Shown here: in pieces, positions 34,766-42,397 of the stretch
How the letters are laid out: every line of letters starts with the position of its first letter
How positions within the stretch are numbered: position 1 is the stretch's first letter
Source of the DNA: an uncultured Legionellales bacterium
Lineage (GTDB): Bacteria; Pseudomonadota; Gammaproteobacteria; UBA1113
Assembly (NCBI GenBank): GCA_945957175.1
Contig: CAMFJL010000003.1
Span: 62,001-126,000 of the forward strand
Length of the DNA stretch: 64,000 nt
Direction of reading: 5' to 3'
Notes under the pieces: generated by a model
What the model saw: only the letters and a program-made list of their open reading frames with translations
What the model was told of the DNA's origin: nothing
The model's database searches: none
Made by a program: the position numbers and the translations under genes

Positions 34766-35821
34766 TTACGTTGCCTTATGTTGTTTTTCATGCTGGATCA
34801 GCCAAGCTTTGACAGCGAGACCACCCCCATAACCACTTAATGACCCATCACTCGCAATAACACGATGACATGGAATAATAATCGCCAATTGATTTTTACC
34901 ATTAGCATTGGCAACTGCTCGATACGCGCTGGGTTTTCCTAATAACACGGCTTGTTCTGCATAACTTCTTGTTTCTCCATAGGGAATTTGACAAAGTTGT
35001 TCCCAGACTTGCTGCTGAAAATCACTGCCGAATACATGACATGGTGTTTTAAATACCTTTAAGCGACCTTCAAAATAATCATTAAGCTCATGCGCGATGG
35101 AAACCAATGGCAAAGTGCTACCAGGCATGATAGCAAAGCCTCTTTGTCGTAGCCGTTCAACCTCGCGCTCTAATCCGCGCCTAGTCACAAATTCGAGAAG
35201 ATAAAGCGATTTTTCATCTGCTATCGCAATCATTGGACCTAATTTTGTATCTATTCTAGCCGCCTTTAAGATAACCAACGCTTTATTGATTTTTTTAGGT
35301 ACCTCGCCTAACATTTTCGAGAATGCATCACGAAAACCGCTACCTGACTCATAACCTGCTTGCAATTGCGCATCAATGATGGAAGCACCCTCACGAATGT
35401 CTTTCATCGCCTCCCCGATTCTTCTCGCCCTTGCATAAGCAACAAACGTCATGCCAAAACGTTTTTTAAATTGCCTTCTCGCCGTCGACTCATCAATAGC
35501 CAGTACTTTAAAATCTTGGGATTTCCAACGCTTTGTAGGTTCTTTTTCCACTGCCTCAACTAAACGCTGAACGGTATGAGACACTTGATTGGGATGTGAC
35601 AAAGGTCGACAACGTTTACAAGGACGAAAAGAAGCAAGTAATGCATCCTGGGCTGTCTTGAAAAACTCGCAATGGGCTTTTTTAGGCTTTCTAGCAGGAC
35701 AGGTAGGTCGGCAAAAGATACCCGTTGTCGTAACGCCAACATAAAAAACACCTTCATATGCAGGATTTTTATCCAACAACGCTTGATAGAAAACCTCTAT
35801 TTCTGCAACACTTATCATCAT
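34766..35821 (-). CDS. ada: Ada: methylated-DNA-protein cysteine methyltransferase and transcription activator
   Basis: A 351-residue three-domain Ada. The N-terminal zinc domain has FCRPTCPAR and RPCKRC, whose first Cys accepts methyl from phosphotriesters and turns Ada into an activator. The AraC-type helix-turn-helix (about 85-185) has FKKRFGMTFVAYARARR and QAGYESGSGFRDAF. The C-terminal methyltransferase has IIPCHRV with the acceptor Cys318. GAGG precedes the ATG. It is convergent with glpK. No alkB or alkA is adjacent. Confidence 0.95.
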   Translation of the reverse strand: MMISVAEIEVFYQALLDKNPAYEGVFYVGVTTTGIFCRPTCPARKPKKAHCEFFKTAQDALLASFRPCKRCRPLSHPNQVSHTVQRLVEAVEKEPTKRWKSQDFKVLAIDESTARRQFKKRFGMTFVAYARARRIGEAMKDIREGASIIDAQLQAGYESGSGFRDAFSKMLGEVPKKINKALVILKAARIDTKLGPMIAIADEKSLYLLEFVTRRGLEREVERLRQRGFAIMPGSTLPLVSIAHELNDYFEGRLKVFKTPCHVFGSDFQQQVWEQLCQIPYGETRSYAEQAVLLGKPSAYRAVANANGKNQLAIIIPCHRVIASDGSLSGYGGGLAVKAWLIQHEKQHKAT

Positions 35822-35964
35822 GGCGCCTCAACCGTTATTTGCTTACTATTCTCTCTGTACACGCCGGCCCTCCCGCTGCCTTGCACCGCGCCGCAACGTG
35901 AAACGCTTTGAGTACATCATAACCTACTGAAGAAACGACAGCACCGAAAAACAGGCATGGATTT

Positions 35965-36151
35965 TTAAGTAAGTTCGGCCTTTGAGCTAAGTGCCAATTG
36001 AATCAGACATAACAAGGTTTCGACATGGGCCGCATCGGTAAGCCATAATTTGCCATCTTCGACGACCATTTTCAACCAGTTACATTTTGTAACCACTTCA
36101 CTACCTTCCTTGTTCAAGAGATTATCATCTCTGCCAGAAAGATACTTTATA
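35965..36151 (-). pseudogene. BRO-family regulator fragment
   Basis: KEGSEVVTKCNWLKMVVEDG, then LTDAAHVETLLCLIQ and SKAEL, match KEGSELVTSCHQLKMVAGDG, then LTDAANAETLLRLIQ and PKAEP in the intact gene at 38216-39052. Only about 50 codons survive, and the nominal start lies inside the terminator at 36152-36190. It sits just outside the left attachment repeat of the tRNA-Asn element, so it is probably left from an earlier related insertion. Confidence 0.8.
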
Positions 36152-36190
36152 TCCATAAAAAAACCCGGCGTTGCCGGGCTTTTTTATGGA
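36152..36190. terminator. bidirectional intrinsic terminator
   Basis: An 18-bp near-perfect inverted repeat (one mismatch) with core CCCGGC-GTT-GCCGGG, flanked by an A-run on one side and a T-run on the other. It ends four bases before the left copy of the tRNA-Asn 3' sequence. Confidence 0.9.
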
Positions 36191-36193
36191 TAA

Positions 36194-36209
36194 TGGCTCC
36201 CCGGACAGG
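36194..36209. repeat. left attachment repeat (copy of tRNA-Asn 3' end)
   Basis: TGGCTCCCCGGACAGG is identical to 39416-39431; similarity stops at the next base on both sides. Confidence 0.8.
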
Positions 36210-36270
36210 CATTGTGAAATCCGCTTAAAGCCTTGTCATTACAGGATTTGTCATCTGGGAACATAGTTGC

Positions 36271-36290
36271 TTACCCCCAACATTACCCCC
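36271..36290. repeat. putative integrase arm sites, left end
   Basis: TTACCCCC at 36271-36278 and again at 36283-36290. The same octamer, in both orientations, is clustered near the right end (39278-39340). Confidence 0.5.
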
Positions 36291-36305
36291 GGAAATGATA
36301 TGGTA

Positions 36306-36330
36306 ATTGGTCAACAGACTGTTGACTAAT
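36306..36330. promoter_or_regulatory. 25-bp palindrome, left copy
   Basis: ATTGGTCAAC-N5-GTTGACTAAT, differing at two of 25 positions from 39105-39129. It lies about 120 bases beyond the stop codon of the OLD gene. Possible operator or element-end site. Confidence 0.7.
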
Positions 36331-36335
36331 TACAT

Positions 36336-36380
36336 CTTTGACTTCAGTCGGTGACAAATTGTCACCGGCTGAAATCAAAG
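36336..36380. repeat. 21-bp inverted repeat (long hairpin)
   Basis: Arms 36336-36356 and 36360-36380 match at 19 of 21 positions around the spacer AAT, with core GGTGACA-AAT-TGTCACC. The same core arms occur inside the BRO gene (38851-38867). There is no T-run, so a simple terminator is unlikely. Confidence 0.75.
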
Positions 36381-36453
36381 ACATAGCGTAAAAAAAATAC
36401 TAATTTGTATAACTATAGACTAAACTAATTGTCATAAGTTACCGAAGATCACG

Positions 36454-38118
36454 TTATTCATCTTCACCAGCTTCCTGCAGCACATAATTATGATCATGAT
36501 TAATTTTTTTCTCATTAAGAATATCTTTTAGCCAATTCAAGCAGGCCACGTTACTATCTACATTAAGACTTTTTGCAAACCCATAAGCTGAAAGTGGCTT
36601 TCCTGATGCTTTGTCATACGTATAATCATTGGCCGACTCAAGATCATGCACGTGTACATATCTTCTTGCTAATCCTGCTTTTACCTCATTGGCTTTTTTG
36701 ATGTTATCCCAGATCGTCTTGTTTAAAGACCAAGCAGGGTTTTCATTTCCTTCCGCTGTCTTTGGTTTATCCGTATCATGTATAACATAATGCTCTATTT
36801 GAAAATGCGTCAATATTTCTTGAAAAAAAGGTATATTATTTTTGCTACCTGTATTTAAAACAAAAATGTCTTGAATTGGGTATATTCTATCTAGTAGCTC
36901 TCTATATATGATGGTTTCCGAATCTCCCTCTACAAGTAGTACCTTATTTGCATAAAATGCCTCGCATATATGTGGATTAAATCGATTTATCATTTGTACT
37001 AATTGTTTTTTCTGAACCGTATCTTGAAAAATATCTCTATTTGCCTGGTAAGTTATAGTGCTCTCATCATCATTTTTTAGAACACGAACTAAAGAGGCAT
37101 TTGGTTTGGATATATCAATCATAAGTGGTGAATGTGTTGCACATAATATTTGAAAACTGTTATTATCAGCGATATTATACAAACTTTGCCTTAAATTAAA
37201 GGCTGCCTTTGGATGCAAGAAAATTTCTGGTTCTTCAAAGAGAATTATATATGATATGTTTTCGTCAAGCTTTGCCAAGAATTTAAGAAAATTAAAAAGT
37301 GCTTGTCTAATAACCCCATGACCGTGCTGGTGAAAATTCTCATCTCTATCTATGCCATCTTTCTTTACACCTATAGAATGATTTTTTTCAAATGCTTTTT
37401 TAATATCTACACCATCATCACTTTTATGTTTTATTTGTAATGTGAGGTTTGAAAAAACCTTCTTAAACTCTTCATTAATTTCTCTGTTAAACTCCGTAAT
37501 ATCTGAAGACCCTGTAATATCTTTTTGAAGATCTAAAACAGCTTTCTTAATTTTTTCATACTCTTCATTTGATTCTATTTGCTTTATAAATCTACTATTA
37601 ATTAAATCGTTAACTTTCTTCTCAAAGCTATCTACTGTCTCTACCGCATTTATAAAAACAGCTGTGGGGGCATACTTAGAAAGGTTTGTATGAAATCCAC
37701 CAAAGCCATTCTCTTTCCACTGCTCATCTTTAGGGGAGAACGTTTGTTTTTTAAAATCCCCCTCCTTCTCCCATATTTTTTTTATTTTTATAAGACCATC
37801 TGCACCCACCCATTTAGTCATCCAATCCGGCTCAGAGTTTCTGCCTGTACCCGACAAGACCACATCACTGTCATCATGTTCTTCTTTAGCGAACCACATT
37901 TCTATTTCAATGGTTATATTAGTATCATACTTATGAAAATCTTCTTTTACTGCTTTCTGTTTTGGATTTATAAAAAACTCATATGCTTTCAAAAAAGATG
38001 ATTTACCAACATTATTTTGACCAATCAAGAAAATAATATTAGATGAACCAAAACATATTTCGTTTTCAAAGCCTCCAATAGCTCTAAAATTTTTGACAAT
38101 CATTTTTTTTAATTTCAC
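36454..38118 (-). CDS. OLD-family ATP-dependent nuclease (AAA ATPase + TOPRIM)
   Basis: A 554-residue protein starting KLKKMIVKNFRAIGGFENEI, the usual beginning of SMC/OLD ATPases. Walker A is GQNNVGKSS (about 33-41), Walker B with catalytic acid is IILFEEPEIFLHP (about 285-297), and the H-loop is ILCATHSPLM. The C-terminal TOPRIM nuclease domain (about 395 on) has VLLVEGDSETIIY and VIHDTDKP as metal-site motifs. OLD proteins cut DNA; class 1 members stand alone (P2 OLD), while class 2 (Gabija GajA) pair with a UvrD-like helicase. None is present here, favouring class 1. Downstream of the BRO gene in the same orientation (98 bases apart). A role in phage defence is inferred. Confidence 0.9.
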   Translation of the reverse strand: MKLKKMIVKNFRAIGGFENEICFGSSNIIFLIGQNNVGKSSFLKAYEFFINPKQKAVKEDFHKYDTNITIEIEMWFAKEEHDDSDVVLSGTGRNSEPDWMTKWVGADGLIKIKKIWEKEGDFKKQTFSPKDEQWKENGFGGFHTNLSKYAPTAVFINAVETVDSFEKKVNDLINSRFIKQIESNEEYEKIKKAVLDLQKDITGSSDITEFNREINEEFKKVFSNLTLQIKHKSDDGVDIKKAFEKNHSIGVKKDGIDRDENFHQHGHGVIRQALFNFLKFLAKLDENISYIILFEEPEIFLHPKAAFNLRQSLYNIADNNSFQILCATHSPLMIDISKPNASLVRVLKNDDESTITYQANRDIFQDTVQKKQLVQMINRFNPHICEAFYANKVLLVEGDSETIIYRELLDRIYPIQDIFVLNTGSKNNIPFFQEILTHFQIEHYVIHDTDKPKTAEGNENPAWSLNKTIWDNIKKANEVKAGLARRYVHVHDLESANDYTYDKASGKPLSAYGFAKSLNVDSNVACLNWLKDILNEKKINHDHNYVLQEAGEDE

Positions 38119-38215
38119 AGCAACCTCCTTATTTAAAAATCTGATTTTTTAGTCTTTACACATTCCTGATGAAATTCCTTGTATACTTCATTTCATTTTC
38201 ATGAACTCACATTAA

Positions 38216-39052
38216 TCACGAGGTGATTTTTATTTTTTTGACTCTTGGTAAAAAATTTTCATTTGTTACCACTTTTTTCCCTGTTTTACTCTCCAACTCT
38301 ACTCTGGCTTTTTTTGCAATACCGCCACCAACTTTACTGGCAGCCGTGTTTTCTTGCATCCCCTCAGCCTGCATGGTTTCAGCAATCTGCCGAGTAGATA
38401 ACTCGGCTAAAGCTGTAAAAATAAGCTCAGCTTCGCTCATATGGTCACGTAAATTTTGAGAACTTAGACCTTTGGCTTGCTTATGATCTTTAATACTCAC
38501 TTCTGCCCATTCTTGGTGGATAATATTAGTGAGAACAGCAAATTCCTTACCTTCAGTGATACCATGACCTTTCCAATAATCTGTGAGCTTATTACGGGTT
38601 TCTTGACCCATCATCCGCTGTTGAATCCATTTTTCACTGTAACCATGTTTTTGCCAGGTTTTACGGGCTCTATCGAGGGAAAGCGCTGGATCAGCCATTT
38701 CTTGCATGCGCTCGTAACCAACCTTAGCAAGCCAAAGCTTGATAGGTTCAGCTTTTGGACTAGGTACAGATTGAATTAGACGTAACAAGGTTTCGGCATT
38801 GGCTGCATCGGTGAGTCGTAACTTGCCGTCCCCAGCAACCATTTTCAACTGGTGACAACTTGTCACCAGTTCACTGCCTTCCTTTTTCAGCCGTTCTTTC
38901 AGCTTGTTCCAATACTTTCTGGCTATTTGATAATCTGATTGTTCAATTAATACGCCAATAATATCAATTACTGAAAATAACCATGTCTCTGTGCCTTCAT
39001 CATATAATCGACGGATATGATGTGTTTCAAATAATGCTAAATTGTCTTTCAT
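38216..39052 (-). CDS. BRO-N / DinD-like regulator
   Basis: A 278-residue protein. The N-terminal BRO-N domain (about 5-115) has ETWLFSVIDIIGVLIEQSDY, ELVTSCHQLK, LTDAANAETLLRLIQ and WLAKVGYERMQE. The C-terminal half (about 140-278) has FAVLTNIIHQEWAEVSIKDH and resembles E. coli DinD and phage antirepressors. GAGGG precedes the ATG at 39052 by 7 bases; an upstream in-frame start adds four residues. DinD-type proteins are SOS-induced and inhibit RecA; BRO proteins bind DNA. The palindrome 53 bases upstream is a candidate autoregulatory site. Confidence 0.85.
   Translation of the reverse strand: MKDNLALFETHHIRRLYDEGTETWLFSVIDIIGVLIEQSDYQIARKYWNKLKERLKKEGSELVTSCHQLKMVAGDGKLRLTDAANAETLLRLIQSVPSPKAEPIKLWLAKVGYERMQEMADPALSLDRARKTWQKHGYSEKWIQQRMMGQETRNKLTDYWKGHGITEGKEFAVLTNIIHQEWAEVSIKDHKQAKGLSSQNLRDHMSEAELIFTALAELSTRQIAETMQAEGMQENTAASKVGGGIAKKARVELESKTGKKVVTNENFLPRVKKIKITS
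38847..38871. repeat. palindrome inside the BRO coding region
   Basis: AACTGGTGACA-ACT-TGTCACCAGTT, a perfect 11-bp dyad with 3-base spacer over the codons for LVTSCHQL. The homologous position in the fragment at 36079-36093 is also palindromic (GTTACA-TTT-TGTAAC) although the bases differ. Confidence 0.75.
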
Positions 39053-39104
39053 AGAAACCCTCATTCAAGGTATCGAGGAAAAAAATAATCGCGTGACGCC
39101 GATC

Positions 39105-39129
39105 ATTGGTCAACAGACCGTTGACCAAT
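39105..39129. promoter_or_regulatory. 25-bp palindrome upstream of the BRO gene, right copy
   Basis: ATTGGTCAAC-N5-GTTGACCAAT, a perfect 10-bp dyad starting 53 bases before the BRO start codon. It is nearly identical to 36306-36330. Operator is the simplest reading. Confidence 0.7.
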
Positions 39130-39277
39130 ATAGTATACGCCGATAAAAATAGAGTTAATACTATAGGGCTAGTAGTTAGTGGCCAAACCAAGAAATATTA
39201 ACTATCTCGAACAAAAATTTAAATTTATGCAACTCTACCCCACTAAGTCCTTTAGCGACGCGGGTTTAGAGCATATA

Positions 39278-39340
39278 TGGGGGTAACCTAATATCAAACA
39301 GGGCAAGTTACCCCCGGATGGGCATAAAAGTGGGGGTAAT
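39278..39340. repeat. putative integrase arm sites, right end
   Basis: TGGGGGTAA (39278-39286), TTACCCCC (39308-39315) and TGGGGGTAA (39331-39339): the octamer of the left end in alternating orientations, about 80-140 bases from the tRNA-Asn core site. Confidence 0.5.
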
Positions 39341-39415
39341 TGAGCAAAATTTGGATATGTTAAAAATTGAAAAGTGCTTGAATATCAATGAGTTACGAGG
39401 TGATTGTACAAAAAT

Positions 39416-39491
39416 TGGCTCCCCGGACAGGACTCGAACCTGTGACCCAGCGGTTAACAGCCGCTTGCTCTACCAACTGAGCTACCGAGGA
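39416..39491 (-). tRNA. tRNA-Asn (GTT)
   Basis: Seventy-six bases with encoded CCA. Acceptor TCCTCGG pairs with CCGGGGA allowing one T-G. The anticodon loop CTGTTAA gives GTT. The T-arm has GGTTCGAGTCC. Its 3' 16 bases are the attachment core of the 3.2-kb element. Confidence 0.96.
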
Positions 39492-39730
39492 ATGGTCGTG
39501 AATTTGTGAAGAGCGCCATATTAAGGGATTCATACCCCTATGTCAATAGGGGACGTTCATACGCCTGTGTTGTCTGGGTTTGTAAGGCTTATGACATTTT
39601 ACAACAAAAGGACAAAAGGCAACCCCCAGCAACAGCTGCCCCAAGGGCTGCACGATGATACTTTAAGATGGCGATACACCCGGTAAAAAATGCTACAATG
39701 CACCAAGCTTCATGCCGAGACCAAACAACT

Positions 39731-40672
39731 ATGCGTTTTACACCACTACAAGCTGGCGATACCGTTGCACTCACATGTCCGGGTAGCGTTTGTATAGATG
39801 CACAGCATCCTTTGCTGGCACAAGATTATTTGTTGAAAAACTATCAGTTGCAATCCGTATTTAATCAAGAAACCACAGAAAAGACATCGCCTAAAGCGCG
39901 AGCTGATATTTTATTATCTTATTTATTTGATGATAACATTAAGTTAATTGCCGCATTGCGTGGTGGTGAGGGCACTGCTGATATCTTGCCTTACTTGCAT
40001 CAACACTTTGATGACATCAAAAAATTAAAACCGAAACCCTTACTTGGCCTAAGTGATTTTACAGCGCTACTCATTTATTTTGATCAATATTATCAATGGC
40101 CAGTGATTCATGGACCCAGTCCTTTACAATTTGCATTAAATCGCGTTGAGCCAGAAACAGAAATAGCAACGATGGATCTGCTATTTGGTAATCCCCATAC
40201 TATGGCACTACAGACTTTATCTCCGCTCAATGCCTGTGCTCAAGAAACCCAATGTATTGAAGCGATGCTTACTGGTGGTAACTTAAGCTTGATTGATATT
40301 AGTATTAAAGATATTTGGGAGATTGAAACAAAACATAAGATTCTTTTTTTTGAAGATGTCAATGAAAAGGCTCATAAAATTATAAGATTTCTTAAATACT
40401 TTTCAAGAATAGGTCTATTTAAAGAAGTTAAAGCCATTATCCTTGGTGATTTTACCTCAGATCCTATTGGCTTTACTGAAGCAGAACAAGATATAAACAA
40501 AAAGAACATTTTAAACATACTCAAAAGCTTCGCTGATCATCACCAGCTTCCGGTTCTTTATACGCCGCATATTGGCCATGGTAAAATGAATATGCCCTTA
40601 GTATATCACACGCCTTATCGATTAGAGCTTGGAGAACAGCCAAAACTCTTACACAGCCATGATTTGCAATAA
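39731..40672 (+). CDS. LD-carboxypeptidase (peptidase S66 family)
   Basis: About 313 residues from the ATG at 39731, which puts the family N-terminus (LQAGDTVALTCPGS) in the usual place; in-frame ATGs at 39668 and 39698 would add up to 21 residues, and no Shine-Dalgarno decides. The nucleophile Ser is in LLGLSDFTALL, the substrate loop is ALRGGEGTADILPYL, and the catalytic Glu and His are in LFFEDVNEKAHK and TPHIGHGKMNMPL. It trims tetrapeptides to tripeptides in murein recycling (LdcA-like). It stands alone after tRNA-Asn. Confidence 0.88.
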   Translation: MRFTPLQAGDTVALTCPGSVCIDAQHPLLAQDYLLKNYQLQSVFNQETTEKTSPKARADILLSYLFDDNIKLIAALRGGEGTADILPYLHQHFDDIKKLKPKPLLGLSDFTALLIYFDQYYQWPVIHGPSPLQFALNRVEPETEIATMDLLFGNPHTMALQTLSPLNACAQETQCIEAMLTGGNLSLIDISIKDIWEIETKHKILFFEDVNEKAHKIIRFLKYFSRIGLFKEVKAIILGDFTSDPIGFTEAEQDINKKNILNILKSFADHHQLPVLYTPHIGHGKMNMPLVYHTPYRLELGEQPKLLHSHDLQ

Positions 40673-40711
40673 CGCAGATATTTTTGTTTTTAAAAATACA
40701 TGTTTACCATC

Positions 40712-40795
40712 GCTACGCAGCGACTTTATCGCCGCTTATCCGGCCTACAAGCACCCTCGGACGCAAAGAAAGAAAAGCATTTTATCAACAAAGTT
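40712..40795. repeat. diverged intergenic repeat, copy 2
   Basis: Shares with 19580-19665 the order CATCGC, ACGC, CTTTAT, TTATCCGGCCT, ACC and GCATTTTAT with comparable spacing. It lies between convergent genes. Confidence 0.45.
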
Positions 40796-40834
40796 GCCAA
40801 CTAACGACAGGTATACCTGTTTTCTAGGAGTTTG

Positions 40835-41530
40835 CTACATCGTAGGCCCGAGCAATGTTCCTATCAATGCGGTTATTAGCATGGCAAGTGTTCCCCAGCA
40901 TGTGACTCGCCAAATCCCTTTTCGCACATCTGCCGCACCTAGTTTTGCAGCAACACCCCCTAATATACCCAAACATACAATAGCCATCACAAATATCATG
41001 GGAATAACATAGTGACGCGGCATCCCTATTGCTACTAAAACTGGTAATATCGCGCCAAGTGAAAATCCTGCGGATGAAAACAACGCAGCTTGAATAGGTC
41101 TTGCGCGTAAAGTTTTTCCAAGACCTAATTCATCTCGTAGATGTGTCTCTAAGGGATCTTTTGCCATAAGTTGTATCGCAACTTGTTTTGCGAGCGCTGC
41201 ATCTAATCCTCGTTTGATATAAATGCCTGTTAATTCTTCAAGCTCTGCAGGTAAATCTGTTGCTAGCTCTATTTTTTCTTTTTGAATTTCTGCTACTTCT
41301 GTATCCAACTGGGTACTCACAGAAATATATTCACCGGCTGCCATAGACATAGCGCCTGCAACTAACGCAGCTAAGCCAGTGATCAGCAAATCAGCATACG
41401 ATGCTTTAGCAGCAGCTACGCCCATCAATAGACTCGCCGTGGAAATAATACCATCATTAGCACCTAAAACAGCTGCGCGAAGCCAGCCAATTCGCTCAAC
41501 TTGATGTCGCTCGCTCATTCGACTATGCAT
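40835..41530 (-). CDS. VIT1/CCC1-family membrane protein
   Basis: A 231-residue protein with the family N-terminus LRAAVLGANDGIISTASLL and the second-helix motif AGAMSMAAGEYISVSTQLD. An acidic/basic cytoplasmic loop (about 75-135) and three further helices follow. Eukaryotic VIT1 and CCC1 move Fe(II) or Mn(II) into vacuoles; bacterial relatives probably export these metals, which is inference. AAGGAA precedes the ATG by 7 bases. No ferritin-like extension. Confidence 0.9.
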   Translation of the reverse strand: MHSRMSERHQVERIGWLRAAVLGANDGIISTASLLMGVAAAKASYADLLITGLAALVAGAMSMAAGEYISVSTQLDTEVAEIQKEKIELATDLPAELEELTGIYIKRGLDAALAKQVAIQLMAKDPLETHLRDELGLGKTLRARPIQAALFSSAGFSLGAILPVLVAIGMPRHYVIPMIFVMAIVCLGILGGVAAKLGAADVRKGIWRVTCWGTLAMLITALIGTLLGPTM

Positions 41531-41550
41531 CCTACATTTCCTTGTTTGCG

Positions 41551-42384
41551 TTATCTGGGGAATAAAAGCTTGAGTTGAAACCGGGTACTCCAGCGTGAAC
41601 CATTGTTGTCAGGTGTCATCACATTATAAAAAACTTGCGTTTCCGCATTGAGATATAATTGGCCCAGCATAAAAACACGACCAAAACCACCGCCCATTGG
41701 CACAAGCCATTTATTGCCAGGGCTCGCAGCCCAATCAGCCGTGATAATAGGTGAACTAGATACATACCAGCCATTTGATACATTATAATTCACAAAAGGC
41801 TGCGCCGTGAGTTGATCAAAGCGCTCTCTGTCCGACTGGCCAGCAAAAGACCATACATTACTAACCAGCGCACCCAAAACCCAATGGCCGGGCGTACTGA
41901 CAACAATAAGACCTGGGCCAACACTCCATTTACCAGAACCTAGCATACGCTGCGTTGCAGTTGGCATAAAAAAACTAGGGCCAATGCCCCATATTGTCAC
42001 GTTTGAGGTTCTTGGTGAAAAAAAGAAACTCGGATTGATATCGCCAAGGCCATTACTTTGCCCACGAGAGCCTGCTAAATTTGGCTGGGATACAACAGGG
42101 ATAATAGTACGCGTAATTAAATTCCAATCGTCATTGAGCTGAAAAGGTATGACTGGTTCGATATTGAGTACGTTTTGTGTTTGACCTGATGATCCAACAC
42201 GGTAGCTAGTATTATCCTGAAAAGGTAGACTCATGAGATTTGAAATGGGATTTTGAGCAGCTTTTGCTAAAGCTTCAACTGCATCACTATCCGCACCAGC
42301 ATCTCCATAAGCTGTCATGGCACAACACATAAGACCTATTGCTATGCCTATATATCGATGATATGTTGCCGTTTTTTCAGCCAA
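41551..42384 (-). CDS. outer-membrane beta-barrel protein, neuromedin U-like family
   Basis: A 277-residue protein with a signal peptide (about 1-28, hydrophobic IGIAIGLMCCAMTAYGDA). The family start EALAKAAQNPISNLMSLPFQ is followed by alternating beta strands ending in an aromatic/basic C-terminal strand (FQLKLLFPR). Such proteins are annotated as neuromedin U or transporter in many proteobacteria and have no demonstrated substrate. It lies 13 bases after the carbamoyltransferase gene on the same strand, so probably co-transcribed with the LPS genes. Confidence 0.85.
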   Translation of the reverse strand: MAEKTATYHRYIGIAIGLMCCAMTAYGDAGADSDAVEALAKAAQNPISNLMSLPFQDNTSYRVGSSGQTQNVLNIEPVIPFQLNDDWNLITRTIIPVVSQPNLAGSRGQSNGLGDINPSFFFSPRTSNVTIWGIGPSFFMPTATQRMLGSGKWSVGPGLIVVSTPGHWVLGALVSNVWSFAGQSDRERFDQLTAQPFVNYNVSNGWYVSSSPIITADWAASPGNKWLVPMGGGFGRVFMLGQLYLNAETQVFYNVMTPDNNGSRWSTRFQLKLLFPR

Positions 42385-42397
42385 TCCTCGCGCCTCG

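Larger units (their letters stand above)
36194..39431. mobile_element. 3.2-kb cryptic element integrated at tRNA-Asn
   Basis: The 16 bases TGGCTCCCCGGACAGG at the 3' end of tRNA-Asn (39416-39431) recur exactly at 36194-36209, giving the direct repeats left by tyrosine-recombinase integration. Inside are an OLD-family nuclease gene, a BRO/DinD-like gene, two near-identical 25-bp palindromes and clusters of TTACCCCC near both ends that look like integrase arm sites. No integrase is present, so the element is either decayed or mobilised in trans. The coding DNA of the OLD gene is more AT-rich than the flanking housekeeping genes. Confidence 0.75.

Noticed and set aside
36336-36380. intrinsic terminator for the OLD gene
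   Set aside because: The stem is long but there is no T-run on the minus-strand side.
36454-38118. OLD protein as Gabija GajA
   Set aside because: Gabija requires an adjacent UvrD-like helicase GajB; the neighbour is a BRO/DinD-like gene, so class 1 OLD is more likely.
39318-39509. 63-codon frame over tRNA-Asn
   Set aside because: It runs antisense through the tRNA gene; typical false ORF.
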